64,000 nucleotides of DNA, taken from assembly GCF_031880315.1 (NCBI RefSeq), contig NZ_CP134771.1, positions 2,480,001-2,544,000 on the forward strand, given 5' to 3'. The stretch comes from Pseudomonas baltica. GTDB taxonomy: Bacteria > Pseudomonadota > Gammaproteobacteria > Pseudomonadales > Pseudomonadaceae. This document shows positions 19,127-32,060 of the stretch, piece after piece (the stretch's first letter is position 1; each line of letters opens with the position of its first letter). The translations under genes were made by a program, and so were the position numbers. A model generated the notes under the pieces. It searched no databases. It saw nothing but the letters and a program-made list of their open reading frames with translations, and was not told the DNA's origin.

Positions 19127-19175
19127 CCCGCTGGTTAGGGTGTCGCTGATGACCTACGCGCTCATAAACCAATAT

Positions 19176-19934
19176 TCAGATCGGATTGGGAACATCGATA
19201 AAGATGTGCTCCAGCGCAAAGCGCCGCGCCAGATAATCCCCTAGCGCCTGCACGCCATAGCGCTCGGTGGCGTGATGACCTGCGGCGATGAAACTCACGT
19301 CGTTCTCTCGGGCACTGTGGAAAGTCTGCTCCGAGGCCTCGCCACTGATGAACAGATCGACGCCGGCCGCAATGGCTTGATCGATGTAGCCCTGGCCGCC
19401 GCCGGTGCACCAGCCTACCCGGCGGATCATGGCGCTGCCCTCGATCAGCAGCGGCTCGCGGCCCATCACTTCCTGCACCTTGCGGGCGAAATCACGGGCG
19501 CTCATCGGTTCGTCAAGCGAGCCCAGCAGCCCCACCACCCGCGAATTGCTCGGGTCCAGCGGCCCTTCCACGGTGATATCGAGCTGGCGCGCCAACTGCA
19601 CGTTGTTGCCGACCTCCGGGTGCACATCCAACGGCAGGTGATAGGCCAGCAGGCTCATGTCGTTCTGCAGCAGGGTCTTCAGGCGCCGCTGCTTCATCCC
19701 GGTCACGCAGGGGTTTTCGCCTTTCCAGAAATACCCATGGTGTACCAATACAACGTCGGCGCCCGCCTCGGCTGCGGCATCCAGCAGCGCTTGGCTAGCT
19801 GTAACCCCACTGACGATACGCAGCACCTGCGAGCGGCCCTCGACCTGCAAGCCATTGGGGCAGTAATCCTGAATTTTTGCACTGGCGAGGTAGCGATCCG
19901 CCTCCTGCACCAGGGTCGTCAAGGCAATAGCCAT
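19176..19934 (-). CDS. Nif3-like dinuclear metal centre family protein (DUF34)
   Basis: 252 residues. The family motifs are present: KIQDYCPNGLQVEG, the metal-binding VLVHHGYFWKGE and AYHLPLDVHPEVGNN, and SGEASEQTFHSARE with AAGHHATERYG near the end. These histidines and acidic residues bind two metals. Reaction unknown; members have been proposed as GTP cyclohydrolase-like enzymes, without firm proof. The start at 19934 has GGAG six bases upstream; an ATG four codons earlier lacks one. Divergent from algW. Confidence 0.88.
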   Translation of the reverse strand: MAIALTTLVQEADRYLASAKIQDYCPNGLQVEGRSQVLRIVSGVTASQALLDAAAEAGADVVLVHHGYFWKGENPCVTGMKQRRLKTLLQNDMSLLAYHLPLDVHPEVGNNVQLARQLDITVEGPLDPSNSRVVGLLGSLDEPMSARDFARKVQEVMGREPLLIEGSAMIRRVGWCTGGGQGYIDQAIAAGVDLFISGEASEQTFHSARENDVSFIAAGHHATERYGVQALGDYLARRFALEHIFIDVPNPI

Positions 19935-19954
19935 AAAAGTCTCCATAAAGGCCG

Positions 19955-19995
19955 TTCGGAGCCGCTAAAGGCCTCGTATAATGGCGGCCATTATG
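19955..19995 (+). promoter_or_regulatory. Predicted algW promoter with palindrome
   Basis: A perfect -10 TATAAT (19977-19982), with a weak -35 TTCGGA 16 bp upstream (19955-19960). The -10 runs into ATAATGGC-G-GCCATTAT (19979-19995), an 8-bp-arm palindrome that could be an operator. Confidence 0.5.
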
Positions 19996-20049
19996 GGGCG
20001 TCCCAAGCCATGTGGAAACGCCCGACCGCCATCTCCCGGGAATCGTTAA

Positions 20050-21213
<1,164 letters not shown>

Positions 21214-21243
21214 TCCAATAGCGCGGTTGAGGCTCATGGCCTC

Positions 21244-21306
21244 TTCGCGAACAAGCTTTGCTCCCACAGGCGTACGACTCAGGACGGCCCTGTGGGAGCG
21301 GGCGAA
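21244..21306. repeat. REP/BIME pair between convergent algW and hisC
   Basis: Inverted CTGTGGGAGC-type elements (GCTTTGCTCCCACAGG and CCCTGTGGGAGCGGGCGAAG) in the convergent intergenic gap. Confidence 0.8.
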
Positions 21307-21315
21307 GTAAATCGA

Positions 21316-22359
21316 TCAGAGGGCGTCGAGCAACGCCTGATTCTGTTCCGGCGTACCGATGCTGATGCGCAGGAACTGAGCGATTCGCTCTTGCTTGAAG
21401 TGCCGCACGATCACCCCTTTCTCGCGCACCTTGGCGGCGATCCCTGCGGCGTCCTGCTGCGGGTGGCGGGTGAAGATGAAGTTCGCCGCTGACGGCAATA
21501 CCTCGAAGCCACGCTGTTGCAGCTCGGCCACCAAATGCTCTCGGCTGTCGATCACCGCTTTGCAGGTCTGCTGAAAATACGCTTTGTCGTTGAACGCCGC
21601 GGCGGCGCCAACGATGGCCATGCGATCCAGCGGGTAAGAATTGAAGCTGTTCTTGACCCGTTCCAGCGCCTCGATCAAATCCGGATGACCCACCGCCAGT
21701 CCGACACGCAGGCCCGCCAGCGAGCGCGACTTGGACAGCGTTTGAGTCACCAGCAGGTTGGGATAGCGATCCACCAGGCTGATCGCCGTCTGGCCGCCGA
21801 AGTCGATATACGCTTCATCGACCACCACCACTGAATCCGGGCTGGCCTTGAGCATCTGCTCGACCGCGTCCAGTGCCAGCACGCAGCCAGTCGGCGCATT
21901 GGGGTTAGGGAAAATGATCCCGCCGTTGGGGCGTGCGTAATCGGCGACACGGATCTGAAACTGCTCGTCAAGCGGCACCAGAACGTGCTCGATGCCATAC
22001 AGCCCGCAATACACTGGGTAGAAGCTGTAGCTGATATCCGGGAACAACAGCGGCAGATCCTGCTGGAACAGACCATGAAAAATGTGCGCCAGCACTTCAT
22101 CCGAACCGTTGCCGACGAATACTTGCCCAGTCTGCACGCCGTAATACTCGGCCACCGCTTGCTTGAGAAGATCGCCATTCGGATCGGGGTACAGGCGCAG
22201 GTCGTCGTTCAGCTCGGCACGCATGGCCTCCAGCGCCTTGGGCGACGGACCATAGGGGTTCTCGTTGGTATTGAGCTTGACCAGCTTGGTGAGTTTGGGC
22301 TGCTCGCCCGGCACGTAAGGCACCAGGGTCTTGACGAAAGGACTCCAGAACTTGCTCAT
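21316..22359 (-). CDS. hisC: Histidinol-phosphate aminotransferase
   Basis: 347 residues, fold-type I PLP enzyme: NENPYGPSP, the SDEVLAH segment, DEAYIDFGG, and the PLP lysine Lys210 in [14 protein letters not shown]. Role: imidazole-acetol phosphate to histidinol phosphate in histidine synthesis. The ATG overlaps the hisD stop (ATGA), so the two are coupled. Last gene of the murA-hisG-hisD-hisC run. Confidence 0.96.
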   Translation of the reverse strand: MSKFWSPFVKTLVPYVPGEQPKLTKLVKLNTNENPYGPSPKALEAMRAELNDDLRLYPDPNGDLLKQAVAEYYGVQTGQVFVGNGSDEVLAHIFHGLFQQDLPLLFPDISYSFYPVYCGLYGIEHVLVPLDEQFQIRVADYARPNGGIIFPNPNAPTGCVLALDAVEQMLKASPDSVVVVDEAYIDFGGQTAISLVDRYPNLLVTQTLSKSRSLAGLRVGLAVGHPDLIEALERVKNSFNSYPLDRMAIVGAAAAFNDKAYFQQTCKAVIDSREHLVAELQQRGFEVLPSAANFIFTRHPQQDAAGIAAKVREKGVIVRHFKQERIAQFLRISIGTPEQNQALLDAL

Positions 22360-23684
22360 GCTTGTTTACCTTCCAGAATGCGGTATTCGGCGCTGCGGGC
22401 GTGGGCGCTCAAGGACTCGCCGCGAGCCAGCACCGAGGCGGTCTTGCCCAGCTCGGAAGCTCCGGCTTCGGAACAGAAGATGATCGACGAACGCTTCTGG
22501 AAGTCATACACCCCCAGTGGCGACGAAAACCGCGCGGTGCCGGAGGTCGGCAGCACGTGGTTGGGGCCTGCGCAGTAGTCGCCCAGTGCCTCGGAGGTGT
22601 GACGGCCCATGAAGATCGCACCGGCGTGACGGATCTGCGGCAGCCAGGCCTCAGGGTCGGCCACCGACAGTTCAAGGTGCTCCGGCGCGATGCGGTTGGC
22701 CACTTCGATGGCCTGCTGCATGTCGCGCACCTGAATCAGCGCACCGCGGCCGTTGATCGAAGTCTTGATGATTTCAGCGCGCTCCATGGTCGGCAGCAGC
22801 TTGTCGATGCTGGCCGCGACCTTGTCGAGGAACTCGGCGTCCGGGCTGACCAGAATCGCCTGAGCGTCTTCGTCGTGCTCGGCCTGGGAGAACAGGTCCA
22901 TGGCGATCCAGTCCGGATCGGTGCCGCCGTCGCAGACCACGAGGATCTCGGACGGACCGGCGATCATGTCGATGCCCACTTGCCCGAACACGTGGCGCTT
23001 GGCAGTCGCCACATAGATGTTGCCCGGCCCGACCACCTTATCGACCTTGGGCACGCTTTCGGTGCCGTAGGCCAGCGCGGCGACCGCTTGTGCGCCACCG
23101 ATGGTAAATACCCGGTCGACGCCGGCGATGCAGGCCGCAGCCAGCACCAGCTCGTTGATTTCACCACGGGGCGTTGGCACCACCATGACCACTTCGCCGA
23201 CACCTGCGACCTTGGCCGGAATGGCGTTCATCAGCACCGAGGACGGATACGAGGCCTTGCCACCCGGCACATACAGGCCGGCACGATCCAGTGGCGTGAC
23301 CTTCTGGCCCAGCACCGTGCCGTCGGCCTCGGTGTAGCTCCAGGAGTCCTGCTTCTGCTTTTCGTGGTAGCTGCGCACACGGGCGGCGGCTGTTTCCAAG
23401 GCTTCGCGCTGAGGCGCGGTGATCCGCGTCAGCGCCAACTCCAGACGCTCGCGCGGCAGGATCAGGTCGGCCATCGAGGCCACATCCAGGCCATCGAAAC
23501 GCTTGGTGAACTCCACGACGGCTTCGTCGCCGCGTTCGCGCACGGCCTTGATGATGTCCAGCACACGCTGGTTGACCGACTCGTCGGACACGCTTTCCCA
23601 GCTCAACAGATGATCCAGATGGCGTGCGAAGTCCGGGTCAAGCGCGTTGAGTCGACGGATTGCAGTGGGAGCGGTCAGGGTCAT
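22356..23684 (-). CDS. hisD: Histidinol dehydrogenase
   Basis: 442 residues. [16 protein letters not shown] with [14 protein letters not shown] is the family signature; the zinc-binding [13 protein letters not shown] and the APEHLEL and [14 protein letters not shown] motifs are present. Role: two-step NAD-dependent oxidation of histidinol to histidine. The start at 23684 ([12 protein letters not shown]) has GAGG eight bases upstream; the frame is open further to 23723 without family support. Confidence 0.96.
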   Translation of the reverse strand: MTLTAPTAIRRLNALDPDFARHLDHLLSWESVSDESVNQRVLDIIKAVRERGDEAVVEFTKRFDGLDVASMADLILPRERLELALTRITAPQREALETAAARVRSYHEKQKQDSWSYTEADGTVLGQKVTPLDRAGLYVPGGKASYPSSVLMNAIPAKVAGVGEVVMVVPTPRGEINELVLAAACIAGVDRVFTIGGAQAVAALAYGTESVPKVDKVVGPGNIYVATAKRHVFGQVGIDMIAGPSEILVVCDGGTDPDWIAMDLFSQAEHDEDAQAILVSPDAEFLDKVAASIDKLLPTMERAEIIKTSINGRGALIQVRDMQQAIEVANRIAPEHLELSVADPEAWLPQIRHAGAIFMGRHTSEALGDYCAGPNHVLPTSGTARFSSPLGVYDFQKRSSIIFCSEAGASELGKTASVLARGESLSAHARSAEYRILEGKQA

Positions 23685-23822
23685 GACGTGGGCCTCAATA
23701 ATTGGCGGGGGCACAAAGGGCAAAACTCAGGCGTCGCTAGACTACCAAGCCATCCGCGTGGGCACCTGAGATTTTGGCTATGACGCGGATAGATGGGCAC
23801 GCACAGAGGGCGTGCAAGTGAT

Positions 23823-24458
23823 TCAGCCGCGGTGTCGCGACTCGACCGCAGTGCGCAGGGTATCGATCAAGGCCTGGATGCGGGCATGCTGCATCTTCAT
23901 CGATGCCTTGTTGACGACCAGCCGGGAGCTGATGTCAGCGATCATTTCCTGGGGTTCCAGGCCATTGGCACGCAGGGTGTTGCCAGTATCGACGACGTCG
24001 ATGATCTTGTCGGCCAGACCTACCAGGGGTGCCAGTTCCATCGAGCCATACAGCTTGATGATATCGACCTGACGGCCCTGCTCGGCGTAGTAACGCTTGG
24101 CGACATTGACGAATTTGGTAGCGACGCGCAGACGGCCCTTGGGCTCGGGAACCCCGATGGCACCGGCGGTCATCAGCTTGCATTTGGCGATCTGCAGATC
24201 CAGCGGCTCGTACAGGCCCTGGCCGCCGTACTCCATGAGCACATCCTTGCCCGCCACACCGAGGTCGGCGGCGCCGTGCTCGACATAGGTCGGAACGTCC
24301 GTGGCACGCACGATCAGCAGGCGTACATCATCCTGCGTGGTCGGAATGATCAGTTTGCGGCTTTTGTCCGGATTCTCGGTGGGCACGATGCCCGCTGCAG
24401 CCAGCAGCGGCAGAGTGTCGTCGAGGATGCGGCCCTTGGACAGCGCGATGGTCAACAT
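23823..24458 (-). CDS. hisG: ATP phosphoribosyltransferase, short form
   Basis: 211 residues, the short HisG that needs the regulatory subunit HisZ (not in the window). [34 protein letters not shown] and [15 protein letters not shown], which holds the PRPP-binding loop, are visible. Role: first and feedback-controlled step of histidine synthesis. Two starts are possible: 24458 matches the family N-terminus, while 24467 (MFF extension) lies closer to an AAGGAT ribosome site. Confidence 0.95.
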   Translation of the reverse strand: MLTIALSKGRILDDTLPLLAAAGIVPTENPDKSRKLIIPTTQDDVRLLIVRATDVPTYVEHGAADLGVAGKDVLMEYGGQGLYEPLDLQIAKCKLMTAGAIGVPEPKGRLRVATKFVNVAKRYYAEQGRQVDIIKLYGSMELAPLVGLADKIIDVVDTGNTLRANGLEPQEMIADISSRLVVNKASMKMQHARIQALIDTLRTAVESRHRG

Positions 24459-24526
24459 GAAAAACATCGATCCTTATAATTTATTCGGCAATAACCCCAT
24501 GGGGCGCATCCCTGCGCCCGGAAGCA

Positions 24527-26054
<1,528 letters not shown>

Positions 26055-26171
26055 GCTCAACCTCAATCGGCGCCCTGTGCGCGCGGGTCGGCCATCATAC
26101 AAAAAAAGCCCCGCGCCTGCGAACCCGGATACGAGAACTCTGACGGAGGGGCGTTGACGCTGATGGCGCTT

Positions 26172-26474
26172 TCAGTCACGGACCAGCAGTGCGCTGATCC
26201 CGGATACTTCGGCAATCTGTGCCATGTCGCTGGGTAAGCCACGGATGACCAAGGCCTTGCCGGCCGCCCTGGCGTCACGGGTGAAGCCCAACAGCAGCGA
26301 CACGCCGACGCTGTTGGCCTTCTCGACCGCTGCGCAGTCGACGATCAACGGATCCACGCTGCTGCTGGCGATCAGCTTGCGGCCCTGTTCACGCAAGGCC
26401 GGCCCTGAGCGATAGTCGAGCACACCGGCGAGCGCCAGCACGCCGGCGCCTTGCAGGCTGACACTGGCGGTCAT
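26172..26474 (-). CDS. mlaB: Mla phospholipid transport protein MlaB (STAS domain)
   Basis: 100 residues, a single STAS domain (VDCAAVEKANSVGVSLLLGF). MlaB is the cytoplasmic subunit that stabilises the MlaFE ABC transporter. The ATG overlaps the mlaC stop by ATGA. Confidence 0.9.
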   Translation of the reverse strand: MTASVSLQGAGVLALAGVLDYRSGPALREQGRKLIASSSVDPLIVDCAAVEKANSVGVSLLLGFTRDARAAGKALVIRGLPSDMAQIAEVSGISALLVRD

Positions 26475-27124
26475 TGGGCAGGCGCCGGAGCAGCGCTGTC
26501 GGTGGTTTGCTTGGCCTTGGCAACTTCGCCAGCCCAACCATCGATGGTCTTGTCCAGGTCATTGCCGTTCTGCTGCATGGCATCGGCGAACTGATCACGG
26601 AACAGCTTGCCGACGTTGATACCATTGAGCACCACGTTGCGCACTTTCCACTCGCCGTTGATTTTCTCGAGGGTGTAGGACACGGGATAGACCGCACCGT
26701 TGGTGCCCTTGACGGTCATGTCGACACTGGTGCGGTCGCCGCTTTCGTCTTTGGCTGGCGCAACGGTGATGCCTTGATCGTTGTAATCGAGCAGCGCATT
26801 GCCATAGAACTGGAACAGGCCGCGCTTGAAGTTCTCCTGGAAGCGCGCCATCTGCTCAGGCGTCGCTTTGCGCGAGTACTTGACCGTCATCACGCTCTTG
26901 GAGATTCCTTCGGCATCCACGACCGGCCCGACGATGCGGTTGAGCGCATCGTAGAACGCCTGGGGGTTGGACTTGTATTGCGCACGATTGGTGGCCAGAT
27001 CGCCCAGCAAGTCGTGCGTGGTGTTCTGCACCAGATCATGGGCCGAAACGCTAGGAGCCGCGTTGGCAAACATTGGCAGGGCCGCCAGCAGGACCAGCAG
27101 GCCACGTCGCAAAGTCGAAATCAT
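26471..27124 (-). CDS. mlaC: Periplasmic phospholipid carrier MlaC (Ttg2D family)
   Basis: 217 residues with an N-terminal signal peptide (MISTLRRGLLVLLAALPMFA, cleavage near Ala22). The body matches the Tol_Tol_Ttg2/MlaC family (DLLGDLATNRAQYKSNPQAFY, SGDRTSVDMTVKG, GEWKVRNVVLNGINVG). Role: ferries phospholipids between the outer-membrane MlaA complex and MlaFEDB. Start at 27124 with GAGGAG seven bases upstream; an ATG five codons earlier overlaps that ribosome site. Confidence 0.93.
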   Translation of the reverse strand: MISTLRRGLLVLLAALPMFANAAPSVSAHDLVQNTTHDLLGDLATNRAQYKSNPQAFYDALNRIVGPVVDAEGISKSVMTVKYSRKATPEQMARFQENFKRGLFQFYGNALLDYNDQGITVAPAKDESGDRTSVDMTVKGTNGAVYPVSYTLEKINGEWKVRNVVLNGINVGKLFRDQFADAMQQNGNDLDKTIDGWAGEVAKAKQTTDSAAPAPAQ

Positions 27125-27135
27125 TGAACCACTCC

Positions 27136-27612
27136 TCATTTGGCGTCTTTGGCGTCTTTGCCCACGCTATTGAGCAAGAATTTGCCGATCAGGTCCTCCA
27201 GCACCAACGAGGACTGGGTATCGTGGATCGTGCCGCCGTTGGCGAGCAGCTTGTCGTCGCCCCCCACACTGATACCGACGTATTTCTCGCCCAGCAGGCC
27301 AGCCGTCAGGATCGATGCGGTGGAGTCGATCGGCAGGTTGTCGACCTTCTTGTCAATTTGCATGGTCACTCGGCCAGTGAAGTTATCGCGATCCAGATCG
27401 ATCGCCGTGACCTTGCCGATGGTGACACCGGCCATGCTCACCTTGGCTCTGACCGTCAAACCGGCGATATTGTCGAAATAAGCATAAAGTTTATAGGTGT
27501 CGGCGGACGGAGTGGCTGCAAGACCGCTGACGCGCAACGCCAACAAGAGCAGAGCCAGGATCCCGGCCAGTAAAAACAGGCCGACACCGACTTCAAGGGT
27601 GCGGTTTTGCAT
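27136..27612 (-). CDS. mlaD: MCE-domain protein MlaD
   Basis: 158 residues: one N-terminal membrane helix (about 9-29) and an MCE domain (ADTYKLYAYFDNIAGLTVRAKV, then AGVTIGKVTAI). Forms the hexameric periplasmic ring on the MlaFE transporter through which lipid passes. The ATG overlaps the mlaE stop by one base (TGATG). Confidence 0.95.
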   Translation of the reverse strand: MQNRTLEVGVGLFLLAGILALLLLALRVSGLAATPSADTYKLYAYFDNIAGLTVRAKVSMAGVTIGKVTAIDLDRDNFTGRVTMQIDKKVDNLPIDSTASILTAGLLGEKYVGISVGGDDKLLANGGTIHDTQSSLVLEDLIGKFLLNSVGKDAKDAK

Positions 27613-28409
27613 CAGAAATCTCCAAACATCAAAGCGGTCAGAATGAAATCCAGGCCGAGCACGGCCAACGAGGCGTAGACAACGGTCTTGGTCGTGGCAC
27701 GGCTGATCCCCTCGGAAGTGGGCTCGCAGTCATACCCCTGGAACACGGCGATCCAGGTCACTACAAAGGCGAAAACAACGCTTTTGATCACGCCGTTGAG
27801 AACATCGGTATTGAAGGTCACGCTGTTTTGCATGTTGGCCCAGAACGAACCGGAATACACACCCAGCCATTCGATCGCGACCCACGAGCCACCCCAGATA
27901 CCGACCACGCTGAAGATCAGCGCCAGCACCGGCAACGAGACAAAACCGGCCCAGAGGCGCGGCGCGGCAATGTGCTTGAGCGGGTCGACGCCGATCATCT
28001 CAAGGCTCGAGAGTTGCTCGGTCGACTTCATGTTGCCGATCTCGGCGGTCAACGCCGAGCCGGCCCGGCCAGCGAACAACAGCGCCGTGACCACCGGCCC
28101 CAGCTCGCGCAGCAGGGTCAGGGCAACCATCTGCCCCGTGGCTTGCGCGGACCCGTACTTGCTCAGGATGCTGAAACCTTGCAGCGCCAGCACCATGCCG
28201 ATGAACATCCCGGACACCACGACGATGGCCAAGGACATCACACCGACTGAATACAGCTGCTTGACCAGCAGTTGAAAACCGCCGCCACTGGTGCTGCGGC
28301 CGAACAGAGCATGAAGCAGAAAGAGCGTCGAACGCCCAAGAATGGCCACAGCCTCGATGGCGGAATGGCCGAACAAGGCCACGCGGTCGGTCAATGTCTT
28401 GCGACGCAT
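27612..28409 (-). CDS. mlaE: Mla permease MlaE
   Basis: 265 residues, MlaE/permease family with about five membrane helices. [21 protein letters not shown] with the [20 protein letters not shown] coupling region is the family signature. Inner-membrane channel of the phospholipid transporter; its start overlaps the mlaF stop. Confidence 0.95.
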   Translation of the reverse strand: MRRKTLTDRVALFGHSAIEAVAILGRSTLFLLHALFGRSTSGGGFQLLVKQLYSVGVMSLAIVVVSGMFIGMVLALQGFSILSKYGSAQATGQMVALTLLRELGPVVTALLFAGRAGSALTAEIGNMKSTEQLSSLEMIGVDPLKHIAAPRLWAGFVSLPVLALIFSVVGIWGGSWVAIEWLGVYSGSFWANMQNSVTFNTDVLNGVIKSVVFAFVVTWIAVFQGYDCEPTSEGISRATTKTVVYASLAVLGLDFILTALMFGDF

Positions 28410-29218
28410 CAGCGCTTCCCCAGGAAATCAGCGTCGAGAGCCGGCGCCGGAAAGTGGAAGGGCACGGGACCGTCGGGGTCCCCTTTCATGAATTGGCGAA
28501 TGCGCGGGTTATCGGAGCCCATGAGCTCTGCCGGCGTCCCCTGCCCCAGCACCTGACCGTCACCGACCACATAGATGTAGTCGGCGATGCTGGCGGTCTC
28601 GGCCAGGTCATGGGAGACCACCACGCTGGTAATGCCCAGGGCATCGTTGAGCAAACGGATGAGACGCACCAGGACGCCCATGGCGATCGGGTCCTGCCCT
28701 ACGAAAGGTTCGTCGTACATGAGGATCTGCGGATCCATGGCGATCGCCCGGGCCAGCGCCACACGGCGCTTCATCCCGCCGGACAGCTCGTCAGGCATTA
28801 ATTCGACAGCACCGCGCAAGCCCACCGCCTGCAGTTTCATCAGGACGATGTCGCGGATCATCTCTTCGGGCAGCTCGGTGTGCACACGCAGCGGAAAGGC
28901 GACGTTTTCGAAGACATCCAGATCAGTAAACAACGCGCCACTCTGAAACAGTACCCCCATGTGCTTGCGGGCATCGAACAGGTCGCTGCGCGAGAGTTTG
29001 GGCAGGTTCTGGCCATTGACCCAGACCTCGCCGGCGGAAGGCCGCAGCTGCGCTCCCATCAACCGGAGAAGGGTAGTCTTGCCGCAACCGGACGGCCCCA
29101 TGATGCCGGTTACCTTGCCCTTGGGAATACGAATATCGACGTTGTTGAAAATGCTGCGCGATCCTCGCTTGAAGGACACGCCCTTCAATTCGACCGCGTA
29201 GGCGTTATCGGCACTCAA
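28409..29218 (-). CDS. mlaF: Mla ATPase MlaF
   Basis: 269 residues, ABC ATPase: Walker [10 protein letters not shown] at 41-49, Q-loop VLFQSGALF, signature LSGGMKRR, Walker [13 protein letters not shown] and H-loop VSHD. The start is a TTG at 29218 (reading [13 protein letters not shown]), six bases after GGAG and matching the family N-terminus; longer in-frame starts to 29257 lack support. First gene of mlaFEDCB-ibaG-murA-his, divergent from kdsD. Confidence 0.94.
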   Translation of the reverse strand: MSADNAYAVELKGVSFKRGSRSIFNNVDIRIPKGKVTGIMGPSGCGKTTLLRLMGAQLRPSAGEVWVNGQNLPKLSRSDLFDARKHMGVLFQSGALFTDLDVFENVAFPLRVHTELPEEMIRDIVLMKLQAVGLRGAVELMPDELSGGMKRRVALARAIAMDPQILMYDEPFVGQDPIAMGVLVRLIRLLNDALGITSVVVSHDLAETASIADYIYVVGDGQVLGQGTPAELMGSDNPRIRQFMKGDPDGPVPFHFPAPALDADFLGKR

Positions 29219-29383
29219 TTGAAACTCCTTTCGATGCAGCCTCTTGCTCGTGCGCATGGACGCAAAAGTGCCATACGAGGACCGAGATGGCCGAACAGGC
29301 GGCGAACTATATCACCGCAGACACAGACGGCCAAAGCTCGAAACGCAACAGAGTTTCTTCAAATGCATGAAAGTTATGATCGC

Positions 29384-29414
29384 ACGTGAGGGTTTCACGT
29401 ATTACCGCTATAAT
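29384..29414 (+). promoter_or_regulatory. Predicted kdsD promoter region with inverted repeat
   Basis: A perfect -10 TATAAT at 29409-29414, 35 bp before the kdsD ATG; the -35 is poor. Immediately upstream ACGTGA-GGGTT-TCACGT (29384-29400) is a perfect 6-bp-arm inverted repeat where an activator could substitute for the weak -35. Confidence 0.5.
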
Positions 29415-29448
29415 CGCCGCCTTTTCATCAGGCATTCCGATTTTCGAC

Positions 29449-30423
29449 ATGACTCAGGCCAACGAACTGATCCAATCCGCCCAGCGCACCATCCGCTATG
29501 AAATCGAAGCGGTCGAGGGCCTGCTGGCCCATATCGACGCCGATTTCGTGCGCGCCTGCGAGATGATCCTGGGCAGCAAGGGCCGCGTCGTGGTGCTGGG
29601 CATGGGCAAATCCGGGCATGTCGGCAAAAAGATCGCAGCCACCCTGGCCAGCACCGGCACGCCGGCGTTTTTCGTTCACCCGGCCGAAGCCAGCCATGGC
29701 GACATGGGCATGATCACCCGCGACGACATAATCCTGGCCCTGTCGAACTCCGGCACTACCGCCGAGATCGTCACCCTGCTGCCGCTGATCAAACGCCTGG
29801 GCATCAAGCTGATCAGCGTTACCGGCAACCCCGAGTCGACGCTGGCCAAGACTGCCGAGGTCAATCTCGATGTGCGCGTGGCTCAGGAAGCCTGCCCGCT
29901 GAACCTCGCCCCGACCTCCTCGACCACGGCCGCGCTGGTGATGGGCGACGCCCTGTCCATCGCCCTGCTCGAGGCGCGCGGCTTCACCGCCGAGGATTTC
30001 GCCTTTTCCCATCCCGGTGGTGCACTGGGCCGACGCCTGCTGTTAAAGGTCGAGAACGTCATGCATGGCGGCGCCGACCTGCCTCAGGTTCAACGCGGCA
30101 CTTCGCTGAAACTGGCGCTGATGGAAATGACCCGCAAAGGCCTGGGCATGACGGTGGTTCTGGAGAGCGACGGGCGCCTGGCGGGGATCTTCACCGACGG
30201 CGATCTGCGCCGCACCCTGGACCGCGAGATCGACCTGCGCACGGCGCTGATCGACGACGTCATGACCCCCCGTGGCAAGACCGCCCGCCCCGAGATGCTC
30301 GCCGCCGAAGCACTGAAAATCATGGAAGACCATAAAATAGGCGCCCTGACCGTGATCGACGGCGACAATCGCCCGGTCGGCGCCCTGAACATGCACGATT
30401 TGCTGCGCGCCGGAGTCATTTGA
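29449..30423 (+). CDS. kdsD: D-arabinose 5-phosphate isomerase
   Basis: 324 residues: an SIS domain (VVLGMGKSGHVGKKIAATLASTG split around residues 45-65, ASHGDMG) and two C-terminal CBS domains (about 205-260 and 270-324). Role: ribulose 5-phosphate to arabinose 5-phosphate, the start of Kdo synthesis for LPS. Start at 29449 (MTQANELIQSAQRTIRYE) by family N-terminus; the frame is open upstream. First gene of the kdsD-kdsC-lptCAB run. Confidence 0.94.
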   Translation: MTQANELIQSAQRTIRYEIEAVEGLLAHIDADFVRACEMILGSKGRVVVLGMGKSGHVGKKIAATLASTGTPAFFVHPAEASHGDMGMITRDDIILALSNSGTTAEIVTLLPLIKRLGIKLISVTGNPESTLAKTAEVNLDVRVAQEACPLNLAPTSSTTAALVMGDALSIALLEARGFTAEDFAFSHPGGALGRRLLLKVENVMHGGADLPQVQRGTSLKLALMEMTRKGLGMTVVLESDGRLAGIFTDGDLRRTLDREIDLRTALIDDVMTPRGKTARPEMLAAEALKIMEDHKIGALTVIDGDNRPVGALNMHDLLRAGVI

Positions 30424-30947
30424 TGACCATGAATTTGCTAGAACGCGGCAAGCCCGTCAAACTGGCGGTTTTCGATGTCGATGGCATCCTCACCGATGGC
30501 CGCCTGTACTTTCTTGAAGACGGCAGCGAGATGAAGGCCTTCAACACTCTCGACGGCCAAGGGTTCAAGATGCTGATCGCCTCGGGCGTGACCATCGCGA
30601 TCATTACCGGGCGCAAATCGCCCATGGTCGAGCGCCGCGCCAAGGCGCTGGGCGTAGCGCATCTAGTACAAGGGCGCGAAGACAAGCGCGTGGTTCTCGA
30701 ACAATTGATGGCCGAACTGGGTCTGAGTTACGAACAAGTCGCCTATCTGGGCGACGACCTGCCCGACCTGCCGGCCATTCGCCGCGTTGGGTTGGGCATG
30801 ACCGTACCCAACGCTGCACCTTTCGTGCGCCAGCATGCCCATGGGGTCACCCAGGCGCGCGGCGGTGAAGGCGCTGCCCGCGAGTTCTGCGAGTTGATCC
30901 TGCAAGCGCAGGGCAACCTCGATGCGGCTTACGCCGACTACCTGTAG
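30423..30947 (+). CDS. kdsC: 3-deoxy-D-manno-octulosonate 8-phosphate phosphatase
   Basis: 174 residues, HAD superfamily type C0 without a cap domain: nucleophile pair Asp18/Asp20 in LAVFDVDGILTDG, IITGRKS and YLGDDLPDL. Forms a tetramer that hydrolyses Kdo 8-phosphate. The ATG overlaps the kdsD stop by one base; a second ATG two codons later is also possible. Confidence 0.94.
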   Translation: MTMNLLERGKPVKLAVFDVDGILTDGRLYFLEDGSEMKAFNTLDGQGFKMLIASGVTIAIITGRKSPMVERRAKALGVAHLVQGREDKRVVLEQLMAELGLSYEQVAYLGDDLPDLPAIRRVGLGMTVPNAAPFVRQHAHGVTQARGGEGAAREFCELILQAQGNLDAAYADYL

Positions 30948-30955
30948 AGTCAGAT

Positions 30956-31531
30956 ATGCCGAGCAAAAAGTTTCGCAACATTCTATTAATGTGTGCCTTG
31001 GCGGCCGTGCTGGTCGCCGTGGGTTACTGGAATATCAGCCCCGAACGGCTGCTGGACCCGCAGGCCGCCGCACAGGCCGATCCGACCCAGATCGACTATT
31101 ACGCGACCAACGCCCACACCGTGCAGTTCAACCTCGAAGGCAAGCGCCAGTATGAAATGACCGGGGCCAAGGTCGAGCATATGAAGGTCAGCCAGATCAC
31201 CTACGTGACCACGCCCGACGTCTACATGTACCGTGGCACCGAGTTCCCCTGGCACATCCAGAGCGTACGCGCCGAGGTCAATCCGGACGGCACTCAGGTC
31301 GAGCTGATCGAGAACGTCAGGGTTGCCCGTACCGACGAAAAGAAACGCACCACTATCATCACCGGTCCGCGCATGACTGTCTTCCCGCAGAAGCAATATG
31401 CGCAAACCGAGCAAAACGTTAGAATCGAAGCTGCCGGCAGTGTCACCACGGCGACAGGGATGAAGGCGTACTTGAACGACAGCAGGATGAACCTGCTATC
31501 CAACGTAAGAGGACAGTATGAGGCTCGTTAA
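30956..31531 (+). CDS. lptC: LPS export protein LptC
   Basis: 191 residues: one N-terminal membrane helix (about 7-25) and a periplasmic beta-jellyroll (IDYYATNAHTVQFNLEGKRQ, WHIQSVRAEVNPDGTQVELI). Links the LptB2FG extractor to the LptA bridge. Its last 14 bases overlap lptA. Confidence 0.93.
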   Translation: MPSKKFRNILLMCALAAVLVAVGYWNISPERLLDPQAAAQADPTQIDYYATNAHTVQFNLEGKRQYEMTGAKVEHMKVSQITYVTTPDVYMYRGTEFPWHIQSVRAEVNPDGTQVELIENVRVARTDEKKRTTIITGPRMTVFPQKQYAQTEQNVRIEAAGSVTTATGMKAYLNDSRMNLLSNVRGQYEAR

Positions 31532-32060
31532 AACCCTCCCTTTTTTGCTCAGCCTGAGCGCAGCACTGGGAAGCGCGAGCGCCTGGGCTCTGCCGACAGA
31601 CCGCGATCAGCCTATTCATATTCAGTCCGATGACGCGCAGATCGATGACAAACAAGGCGTTGCGACCTACAAGGGCAACGTGATCATCACTCAGGGTACG
31701 CTGAAGATCACTGGCAACACGGTGACCATCACTCGCGCCGCCAACGGTGACGTCGACGTGTTCACGGCCGTCGGCAACCTGGCCTATTACGAGCAGAAGC
31801 CGCAGGTCGACAAGCCTATCGTTCAGGCCTGGGGCGTCACCATCCAGTACTTTGCGCCGCAAAACCGTATCGTGCTGATCGACAAGGCCAAGGTCATCAA
31901 TGATGGCAACACCTCCGAAGGCGAGAAGATCGTCTACGACACCGTCAAGCAGGTGGTCAACGCTGGCCGTGGCAATGGCTCCAAGATCACTGCGCCGCGC
32001 CCTCGTATCGACATGGTGATCCAGCCGAAGAACAAGCCTGCCGACCAGAAGGCCAATTAA
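31518..32060 (+). CDS. lptA: Periplasmic LPS bridge protein LptA
   Basis: 180 residues with a signal peptide (cleavage after Ala24 in SASAWA) and the OstA/LptA beta-jellyroll ([34 protein letters not shown]). Oligomerises head to tail to carry LPS across the periplasm. The stop overlaps the lptB start by one base. Confidence 0.95.
   Translation: MRLVKTLPFLLSLSAALGSASAWALPTDRDQPIHIQSDDAQIDDKQGVATYKGNVIITQGTLKITGNTVTITRAANGDVDVFTAVGNLAYYEQKPQVDKPIVQAWGVTIQYFAPQNRIVLIDKAKVINDGNTSEGEKIVYDTVKQVVNAGRGNGSKITAPRPRIDMVIQPKNKPADQKAN

Noticed and set aside
22362..23783. 473-codon open frame opposite hisD
   Set aside because: Shadow of hisD; no domain and no start signal.
26102..26160. Terminator between mlaB and ibaG
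   Set aside because: An A-run and GC segment are present but no paired stem, and the operon is expected to continue.
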